Assembly: GCA_003008705.1 (NCBI GenBank)
Contig: PDUO01000054.1
Coordinates: 271,520 to 335,519 of the forward strand
Direction of reading: 5' to 3'
DNA from: Pezicula radicicola
Taxonomy: Eukaryota; Ascomycota; Leotiomycetes; Helotiales; Dermateaceae
DNA length: 64,000 nt
Under the pieces are notes generated by a model that was not told the DNA's origin, ran no database searches, and worked only from the letters and a program-made list of their open reading frames with translations. The position numbers and the translations under genes were made by a program. Shown here piece after piece: positions 55,987-64,000 of the stretch; the first letter of the stretch is position 1; each line of letters opens with the position of its first letter.

Positions 55987-57738
55987 CTACACTATCAAAG
56001 AAGCAGCAAGCATGACAAGCCCGCCAAACCCATCCATCCCCGAGCACCAGTCCTCCCAATGTGCACTTCTCCTTGACGGGGTCCTAGCATCCAAGGACTT
56101 ATAGAGTAGTACCGCATTACTACAATATTGCTGGCCTTCATCTAGTCTGACCAGCTCACCGTTTGCAGCCAATCCAAAGGCAGTCTGAATCCCAGGTTCC
56201 CTGTCGCTTTCAGCCTTCCACACAAACTCATCACCTGCTTCCCATAGCTGTTTCTTCGCCGGCAATGGTGCTAGAATAAGGTCCGTTTGTAGAAAGCACA
56301 TCTCCACTGGCTCGAAATAGACTAGCATATTCAGGACTCGATAGACCACAGATAATCTTTGATTCGATTAGTATTTTTACATTCAGTTTATTACAATAGA
56401 GTGGGTAGAAGTCTAACCTTTGTCTTGATTCCTTCAAAATCCAATCTTTCCAGCTTGTTTCGAGACCGGAGTTGCATGGCGCAGACTGCGTGTTGCATGT
56501 AATTTCACTGCGGCTGACTTGTTTTGCTATTGCCTATATTATGTCATTCGAGCTAAGGTAAGAGGAAAGAAGCGGGAGCTAGACCTACGGTCACTGCTGT
56601 GAGTAATAGAAAATCAAAGTTATTGTGGTCTGTCTCGCCTTCATCCAACCTTATGAGAATATAAATGGAGAGAGCTTGCATAGCAGCAAGCAGTTCCCAT
56701 TTGTTTAAGTTCAGATGCTAAAATTCTCCATCAGCTCCTTGTGAGTCTCGTAGAACCATCGCAAGCTCAACATACCTCTTCACACAAACGTTCACATTCC
56801 AGCTGTACATTTTTCCAGAACAACTTTCGGCTCCCTTGGACCCCGCTGCTGATCATATGCACCAAACTGATGCAGTTGGTTAGTGGCTCCATGTGGTTAT
56901 TCTCGAAATCGGAAGATATCATACGCGGATGGATATAGGGTGGAAGGGTATTGTGGCGCAGCATCATTAAGGGATAAGATTTCAAGGTGTGGAGCATGAG
57001 ATTGGCGATTCTTTGCGCCCCGGTCTTCATTTTTGGTCGCTGGATAAGTGATCGGAGAATGCGAGTTGGTGGTGTTGGTATCGATACATTAGAAGAAGAG
57101 ATGGCTTGTTGTACCTGAACTGTTCGGTCGGTCGAAGGTGTCGAGTGACGAACTAAAGATGACGAGCTCGATGAAGGGTACTGAAGGGCCTCGTCGTTCG
57201 TCTGCGGATTCAAAAAGTCGGCGAAATCGATGTCTGGGCCATCCCAGTCAAGATTTGCGAACTCTGGGTCTGATATGACAAGCGCACTATCGGGAATTAT
57301 ATCACCATCATTGCTTGCTTCTTGACGATTTTCGACGCTGGGAGAATCTGCCACCAATGAAGGCACTATCTTCTGCCGTTCGGTCGGCGCATCATCACTG
57401 TGCCGAATCCTTGGGCCTGTGCCTTTGGGCGTGTTCGCTGGATAATGGCATTCGATGGCCTTGGTTATGCACCTCGAGCATTGGGGCCGCCTGTTATCGC
57501 AGCGTGCCTTCCCTCTCGCACAAGAAATACAAGATCGAGAGCGAGTGGTCGTACCAGCTCTTCGAGACCGACAGTAGTATCCATGTCTCTTCAGCGTGGA
57601 CTCTAAAACACCACACTGTTAGTTAGGTACAGACTCGGCGTCACGAAGTAATATGTGGTGGAAGTACAACTCACGCTTATCGAACGGTTTATTGCACTGC
57701 GCGCACCGCAGAACGGATTGCACATCTCCTTCGTACAT
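55987..57738 (-). CDS. Dual-finger transcription factor (C2H2-type plus Zn2Cys6)
   Basis: Exon 1 (57738-57675) gives MYEGDVQSVLRCAQCNKPFD; exon 2 starts at 57602 after GTGTTTTAG. Together they form a finger CAQC...LKRHGYYC (Cys-Cys-His-Cys spacing like the C2H2 partner of these factors), then CISCARGKARCDNRRPQCSR with C and IECHYP completing a Zn2Cys6 cluster. Exon 2 runs to the donor near 56772 (CGTTTGTGTGAAGAG then GTATGT); exon 3 carries HLNLNKWELLAAMQALSIYI; later exons end TAFGLAANGELVRLD and WCSGMDGFGGLVMLAASLIV. Combined C2H2/Zn2Cys6 factors are a fungal type often found in metabolite clusters. It is likely nuclear. It sits beside a P450, a BAHD transferase and an SDR and is divergent from the SDR, fitting a local regulator. 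Some later exon borders are approximate. Confidence 0.82.
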
Positions 57739-58212
57739 TTCAAATTAGACCGCAGCAAAACATGGGAATTGTAAAGTGGCATGCCTATATGAAAATTCGT
57801 CGCGTTTGTCAGCATTTATTTGTCAGCGCAATTATCTCCGTGCAGAATAGTCCGAACGGCGGAACATTTTTGTAAATACGAAGCATCCCGAAGCACTCTT
57901 TGTTTACATTTAGAATAGTCTGTTGGGCGGAACATTCTGCAAATGCCAAGCATGCTTCAATTCCAAAAATCCGGATCCTTCTTTCTCTGGCAACATTGGA
58001 TTCGCGCGTCCGGTAGGTAGTTCATTACAGAACCGCTTTTCGCAAACGTGATGACCACTCTTGGCTTCACAAATTGCACAACTCCGTCACTGAATCGGAG
58101 TTGAGTTGTAAACTCAACCATACATAAAGATGGGAATTATTCGCTCAAAAACATGTTTCTCATCGAACAATCGACCCATCTTTCCCAATCATCCAGACAT
58201 CTTACAATCACC
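57739..58212. promoter_or_regulatory. Shared upstream region of the dual-finger factor and the SDR
   Basis: Divergent starts flank it. The word GGCGGAACATT occurs twice (about 57856 and 57935), each within the repeated phrase TAGTCYG-GGCGGAACATT, a direct repeat about 79 bp apart. This could be a binding site for the adjacent regulator; that is inference. Confidence 0.45.
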
Positions 58213-59167
58213 ATGGCTCCTTTTCCATCCCCAACCTCAACGTGGCACACGAAAACATACCAATCCATATCTCCTACCCGTCCCGAGCTTTCTGCCAAAG
58301 GCAAGACCGTGGTAGTAACAGGAGGGGGTACGGGCATCGGTGCAGAGACCGCTCGCTACTTCGCCGAAGCAGGCGCATCTCGGATCGCCCTCCTTGGCCG
58401 CAGAGAACAGCCCCTTCTCGACACCAAAGCCTCCATTGAGCATAAATTCGCTGATGTCGAGGTATTTGTGGCCTCCACTGATGTCACGAAGAAGAGCGAA
58501 GTGGACGCAGCCTTCGCAAAGTTTGTTGGCGACGGAAAAATCCATGTTCTAGTTTCCAACGCGGCGATAGTTGGGCCCCGGGATGCCGTGAGGGATGCGG
58601 ACAGTGACAAGTTCCTCGAAGCCATTCAGCAAAACCTCAAAGGATCGATGTTCGTTGCGCAGGCGTTCCTTCGCTACGCGTCGACGGACGCAGTTGCCAT
58701 CGATGTTTCTTCGGCTGCTGCACATCTGAATTTTTCCCCTTGGTTTGCTTCATATAACATCACCAAGCTGGCGATATTTCGACTCTGGGATTGTCTGGCC
58801 TATACGAACCCGGAAATAAGCGTTTTCCATGTCCAGCCTGGTATAGTGGACACTGCGATGAATAAGGAAACGGGAGGTACCGAGGCTGCCGGCTTCGAAG
58901 ATGACGGTAAGTGGAATGATGGTTTGCTGAGTGGAATATTATGAAGCTGACTTTGACTTAGTTTCTCTGCCAGCGAGCTTTAATGTTTGGCTCGCAAGTC
59001 CCGAAGCGCGTTTCTTGAAGGGCAAGTTTCTGTGGGTAAATTGGGATGTAGATGAACTTAAGGCCCAAGCCAAAGAGATTGCAGCGAGTACGCAACTCAG
59101 TATTGGGCTTATTGGATGGCCGTTTCAGGATGCCAATTGGAAGTTTCCGACTCCTAGTGGTGCTTAG
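58213..59167 (+). CDS. Short-chain dehydrogenase/reductase
   Basis: Two exons, 58213-58906 and 58962-59167, give 299 residues. The start MAPFPSPTSTWHTKTYQSIS follows CACCATGG. The cofactor loop is VVVTGGGTGIGAETARYF (TGxxxGIG, about residue 36), then HVLVSNAAIVGP in place of NNAG, AIDVSSAAAHLNF with the catalytic Ser, and YNITKLAIFRLWD (YxxxK) about residue 183. The C-terminus FLWVNWDVDELKAQAKEI is like the fungal NAD(P)-dependent oxidoreductases of metabolite loci. An upstream Met at 58153 is possible but would add a tail without family likeness. It is divergent from the dual-finger regulator. There is no lesion. Confidence 0.92.
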
Positions 59168-59912
59168 CTAGTGTTTAATAGAGTTAAGAAGATAGAGAAG
59201 AGAAATGTATTTTTTAGTTTGTGTTGGCTGGTATAGTGGCTCCTGCATACAAGCTCCATGAATTGCGTTTGAGCGACTTTTACCAAAGGCAGATGTGCTG
59301 CCTTCTATGAGATTTCTGCACGCGGTCTGGACTAGCCTAAGTCTACTCGAGATATGTTAACTTAGTGCTACGCAGCTAGGCTAGGAAGTTTGCACGAAAA
59401 TATATAGTGAATGATGCAGTGTAACACGATTAAGAAACAGCCATATCACTCTCCCTCTCTAACTTGGTATAGTATATCTTACGGCTTCTGCGACCGGCGA
59501 TCGCGTCCAACTCTCAGAAAACAACTCTTAGTGACTAATAGAGTAAATAATAATTTTAGAGAAGCTATGTTAAAATAACCTCCCGTCTACTTCGTCGAAA
59601 ATACCTTACTTAATATCCTACCTTAAGATACACAATTTTTTGTGCTAAGATTTGTCTAAGAAATTACTAAGGAAACCCTTATCTCCTAGCTAATATGCCC
59701 TATATAGTAATACTTCCTTTAGTTCTAAGGTTGTGCCTCCTAATAAGCAAATTATCGTGTTCTTGCCGGGAGAATGGCACGTGCGCAAGGTCACGTCAAC
59801 GCGTCGCGACTCGGCACTGCAACATCAATCATCAACTCCCGCATCACCAATTCACCACCATCCCACTATCTACCATCCACCGACACCATACCACTTCCTC
59901 GTTTCTTTCACC
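59168..59912. other. Intergenic, no gene seen
   Basis: The first part is 3' flank of the SDR. From about 59520 it is AT-rich and then becomes CA-rich before the ATG at 59913, a usual leader for a fungal gene. An overlapping frame from 59695 is a shadow. Confidence 0.45.
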
Positions 59913-61196
59913 ATGGCGCCAGCACCGAAGCGCATCAAGACGTATGGCCGTACGAACATCCACCGCGCTCCTGCGCGACCTGACATCTACGAGTTCGTCG
60001 TGTCGCCCTCGCCATCACCAGTCCAGAAGAAGAAGAAGCAACAGCCCCTCACAGACACTCATTCCCAACCGAAGAAGCGACTATCCTTTGAAGGAGCATA
60101 TCCCTCGTCCAATTCCAATGCGCACGAGCAGGAGGATCTGCGTCGCGAAGAAGCGCGTCCCACTCAGCTCCCGTCGAGCCCGCGCGTTGGCAATCATACC
60201 GGTGGCATTCTGGAGGAGATGGATTATGTGGAGGAAGAGGGCGAGACGATGCACACTGAAGGGGAGATTTATCATGAGACTGAGGATACCCAACGCATGC
60301 AGATAGTCCACAATGAGCAGACAATTATCCACGACGAGGAGATTGGCTCAGACGCATATGCGAGCGACGGCTCTTTTCACTTTGTGCGCACTGGAAAAAA
60401 TGGGAGGGTTAGCACTGACAGCAACATGATTACAACCAAAGCTGCCAATGCTAGGAAGGAGCAGAACGCTGCTCAGATAGATAGTTTGGAACCTCCTGTA
60501 GCACATACTCAGACAAAGGACACTCGCAAGCATAGTCGACTTACCACAAAGGCCCAGTCAAACGCATTGCCGAAAGCATCGCCAAAAATAAAGCACAAGA
60601 AGACCAAGGATAATGATATATATAAGATTGAGTTTATCATTAGTCATTGGGTTGACGCAAAGGTATATCTCTTACATTTGTCTTTGTTTCTGTGCTTGCC
60701 CCCTTAGTAGAGAATGTCGCGGCCAACCCAATTCTTTTAGGGCAAAGTCTCCTTACGAGTTAAGTGGGAAGGATACGACAAACCCCGAGATGCTACTTGG
60801 GAACCAGAAGAATCCTTGAGGTAAGCAGTGCACCTTGTGCTGGATTCCCCACATTTATTGACAGAACTGACTCCTGTCTGCAGGGAATGGGTTCCGGATT
60901 TAATCGATGAATACTATGAGAATATCGGTGGTCGCGACTCCCTCTTATCCAAATCGAGACGCTCTGCGAACCGGTGCTTTGCAACCGTGGCCGATGGCGA
61001 TACAAAGTTCAAGAGGTCATGGGAGGTGAAGAAGATTATTGATCAGCGAATCACGGCCGAGGGTACAGTTGAGTACAAGGTCCGATGGAGAGGCTGTACT
61101 GCTGAGGAGGACGAGTGGAAGGGACTCGATGAACTCGGCCACGCGCAAAAGCTTGTTGCAACTTTTCAGAAGAGGCGTCTTCAATTAGTTACCTAG
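59913..61196 (+). CDS. Tandem chromodomain protein
   Basis: Three exons, 59913-60662, 60741-60820 and 60884-61196, give 380 residues with matching phases. The N-terminal two-thirds is a charged, low-complexity tail. The first chromodomain is built over two introns: IYKIEFIISHWVDAKGKVSL, RVKWEGYDKPRDATWEPEES, then REWVPDLIDEYYENIGG. A second follows at the C-terminus: WEVKKIIDQRITAEGTVEYK, VRWRGCTAEEDEWKGLDELG. Aromatic cage positions are only partly conserved, so methyl-lysine binding is not assured. Two chromodomains in a row recall HP1 (chromo plus chromoshadow) but the second looks like a true or divergent chromodomain. A role in heterochromatin is inference. It directly borders the AT-rich block at the end of the window. 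Confidence 0.85.
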
Positions 61197-62030
61197 AGTT
61201 AGGTGTCAGAGCAGCGGAAGATAGATACAGTCTATTCAAACCGCCAACAAAGCTCCCAAAGTATTATGCTCTCCTGCTCCTCTTGTCTACCTTCTAGCTG
61301 ACCCAATTACAGAATTGCAGAATCGCAGAATTGCGGGATTTTGGTAACACTTTAGCAACTCAGCATTTCAGAAGTCCAGACTGATGTTCATTGTCGCATG
61401 TTGTAGTGGTTGCGAGAGAGTTTGAAATTGCAAGGGACTCTCGCAGTGGCTGGTGCTGTTCTCGCCGTTTGTAGTGACTAGGAGAGGTTTAGAATCGTAG
61501 TGATATTCGCAGAAGCTAAGGTTAAAGTCATAGGAATTCTCACAGGCTGAGGTTGGTTTGTCGTTAGCTATAGTAGCTGAGAGAGGGTTAAAATAGGTAG
61601 TACAAGAAACTATTGGATTTGGAGAATTTCCCAAAGTATTGTACCAGCACCACTTACAATTGCGGCTTATAGAGAGTAGTAATTAACAAGTTCTAATTCC
61701 TATAGGAGAGACTAGTAGATAATCTATAGAACACTGTAGCGCATTCCAAAGTGCGGCCAGCGATATTGCGGTCTAAGAGGAAACGCATCCTATAGAAACC
61801 AGAAGAGAATGGGAATATGCTTAAGATAAAGGAGAAAGGTTGTTTATAGGAAGAGATCTATGCTGGCCTCCCGCACTAGACTCCAAGGGCAACCCAGGTG
61901 CAGTACTCTATGAAACTTAAAAAGTAGTCATAGTAGGGTAATGTGCCTTTTAATTGGATATAAAATTACAAAATTGGTTCGGTTTTCCATGCTTTATCGA
62001 CCTCGCCGGCTATAATTACTAGAAGATATT
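61197..62030. other. Intergenic, no gene seen
   Basis: A short degenerate repeat around 61305-61340 (ATTACAGAATTGCAGAATCG and like) is visible. No gene is supported. Confidence 0.4.
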
Positions 62031-64000
62031 AACCCTCGATCACCTTGAATATATAGTATATAGAGAAAGTATAGAATATAGTAAAAATTATAAATAAATA
62101 CTTTATTACTTACCTCTATTAGGTAGGAGAAAGCCTAGATTTATATATTAAAGGAGAAGTATCTAAAATAAACTTAGATTTATATAAAATAAAGTATTTA
62201 AGGTATTAATTTATTAATATAAAAATAATATTATACTAGACTAGAATAGTTAGAATTAATCTATAATTTTAGAGAGATTAGTAAGTACTAGAGTTACTAG
62301 AAATAAAGATATATTAGAAATATATAATTATAAACTAATATACTCTCTTAGACTTTATATAAAAAAGACTATTAAAAAGAGAAATATAATATTATCTAAT
62401 AGATCTAATTTAAAGTAATTTTAATATAAAATAATAAAAGTATATAAAGAAATTAATATAGAATTAATTAGAAATTATAAAGAGAAATAATATTTAAGTA
62501 AAGTCTTTAAGAGATTATTTAAAGGTTTTTAAGAGTTTCTAAAAGTAACTCTATAGATAAAATTAAACTAACCCTAGTTTTATTATTACTAGATTAAATT
62601 AGATACTATATATCTATTAGATTTAATTAATAAATAAAATTAGAGTACTTTTAGATTAGAAGAAGTTTAATTAATTTATTAACTAGTATTTCTATAATAG
62701 AGATTTATTTTATATAAATATAACTATTCTAAACTTCTTATTATAATTATATATAATAGATATTAATATACTTTAATTTAGTTTCTAGTTTAGAAGTATT
62801 AAATTAAAGAAGTTAAAGTATTTAAAGATTATTATAAAATAATATTAAATTATTAAAAGATTTAAAACTAATAGTTTTAAAGAAATATATCTATTAAAGA
62901 AGCTTATATATAGTAAGAGATAGAGTTATTAGTTTAACCTTAGTATTAAATATTATTATTAATTTTTATAGTATTATTTTTTAATAAACTAGATTATTAA
63001 ATAGTATTTTAAAAAAGTCTTAGAAGTTATATTATATTTATTTATTATTTATAAATATTATATTATTAAATAAATTATATACTCTTATTATTAATTTTAG
63101 TTTATTCTTATTATATAAAATAACTTAGTATTATATATATTATAAGTATTTTAAAAGTTAATTTATTACTTTTATATAAAGATTAAAGAGATTAATAAGA
63201 AATTAAAAAAGTTTTAAAACTATATATATAATATCTAGTTATATTTTAATAGTATTAAAATTAATACTATTAACTTTTTATTAATATTTATAAATAACTT
63301 TAAANAAGACTTTATTATTATTAAAAGAATAGTTATAAAGAGAGATAAGAGTTATTAATACTTTTTCTAAAGTATTTATATTAAATTTAGTTATTAATTT
63401 CTTATAGTATATATTCTAGATTAACTAGAGCTTCTTTTTAAATCTATTATATATAACTCTAATTTTAAAAAAATAATTAATATTTCTAAGTTTATAAATC
63501 TTAAATTTATTTAAGAGTTTTAATTTAAATTCTTATATCTTAATCTAATTATACTTATAGTATATAAATAGAATATTATCTATATAAAAGAGAATATTAA
63601 TATATTTATTTATAAATAAATAATTAATACTAGAAACCTAGTAAACTTTAAGTTCTTCTAGTATATTAATTAAAAGATAATACTAATAATATAAGAAGAT
63701 TTTAAGTTTATATAAAACTATCTATATTATAAGGAATAGTATTAATAGTAATTCTAGTAGATTAGTAGATTTAATTTTAAATATTAAAAACTAGTTTTTA
63801 AATAGTTTAAAACCCTCTAGAAATTAATTTAAAATTAGTTTAAAAAGTTTAATATTTATAAATATATTAATAGTATTATATTATTTAATTTCTAAATTAA
63901 AAGATATAATAATTATATATATAACTTAGAATATTTATATAACTAATATAATAATATATATTTCTTTATTTATATTTTATAAATCTCTATATATATAGAG
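62031..64000. repeat. Strongly AT-rich repeat relic, RIP-like, continues past the window
   Basis: Almost no G or C remain; words such as TTAATA, TATTA, ATATA dominate and no frames exist. This is the usual look of repeats mutated by RIP in Pezizomycotina. Which element it was cannot be read. One ambiguous base (N) stands at 63305. The block runs to the last base, so its right edge is unknown. Confidence 0.7.

Noticed and set aside
59695..60306. Arg/Ser-rich frame overlapping the chromodomain gene
   Set aside because: It is the shifted reading of the same exon; its low-complexity Arg/Ser text is an artefact.
62031..64000. Telomeric or centromeric repeat at the window end
   Set aside because: No TTAGGG-type arrays or regular satellite units; irregular A/T words fit RIP better.
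1..64000. tRNA, rRNA, CRISPR or bacterial operon features
   Set aside because: None was recognised by eye. CRISPR and operons are not expected in a fungal nuclear genome, and the genes here have spliceosomal introns and mixed strands.

Overview
The window is nuclear DNA of a filamentous ascomycete (Pezizomycotina). The evidence is the many 45-80 bp introns with GTRAGT donors, CTAAC-like branch sites and YAG acceptors. It also holds four fungal Zn2Cys6-type regulators, a HET-domain protein, a fungal rhodopsin-domain membrane protein, a LaeA-like methyltransferase, and AT-rich tracts of the kind left by repeat-induced point mutation (RIP). The species cannot be named from this sequence alone.

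Layout. 0-6 kb: a secreted GH106-like glycosidase and a patatin-like phospholipase, both broken. 6-9 kb: a small TA-flanked inverted-repeat element, one doubtful reading frame and a small secreted Cys-containing protein. 9-18 kb: NmrA-like reductase, two Zn2Cys6 regulators, a deleted stress-response A/B-barrel relic and a 14-TM-type MFS exporter. 18-25 kb: a hAT-like non-autonomous element, a truncated SDR relic, an intronless bacterial-like phosphohexomutase, a GST and a second TA-flanked element. 25-34 kb: rhodopsin-domain protein, another Zn2Cys6 regulator, an intact SDR. 35-44 kb: a SNF2-RING helicase with a damaged motif III region, a LaeA-like methyltransferase, and an O-methyltransferase with a premature stop. 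45-50 kb: an ankyrin-HET protein, a ribokinase pseudogene starting 5 bp after it, and a third inverted-repeat element. 50-59 kb: BAHD acyltransferase, cytochrome P450 (one frame break), a C2H2/Zn2Cys6 dual-finger regulator and an SDR, which together look like a small specialised-metabolism neighbourhood. 60-64 kb: a tandem chromodomain protein, then a strongly AT-rich repeat relic with one N.

How it fits together. This is accessory-type fungal DNA: oxidoreductases, transferases, an exporter and regulators, without an obvious polyketide or peptide synthase. The most striking property is that many recognisable genes carry only one to three small lesions (one-base losses, often in homopolymers, and single stop codons) in otherwise well-preserved frames and splice sites. 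That is either recent decay of an accessory region or residual sequencing error. Raw reads and a related genome would decide. Exon junctions were worked out by eye from splice consensus, phase and family continuity.
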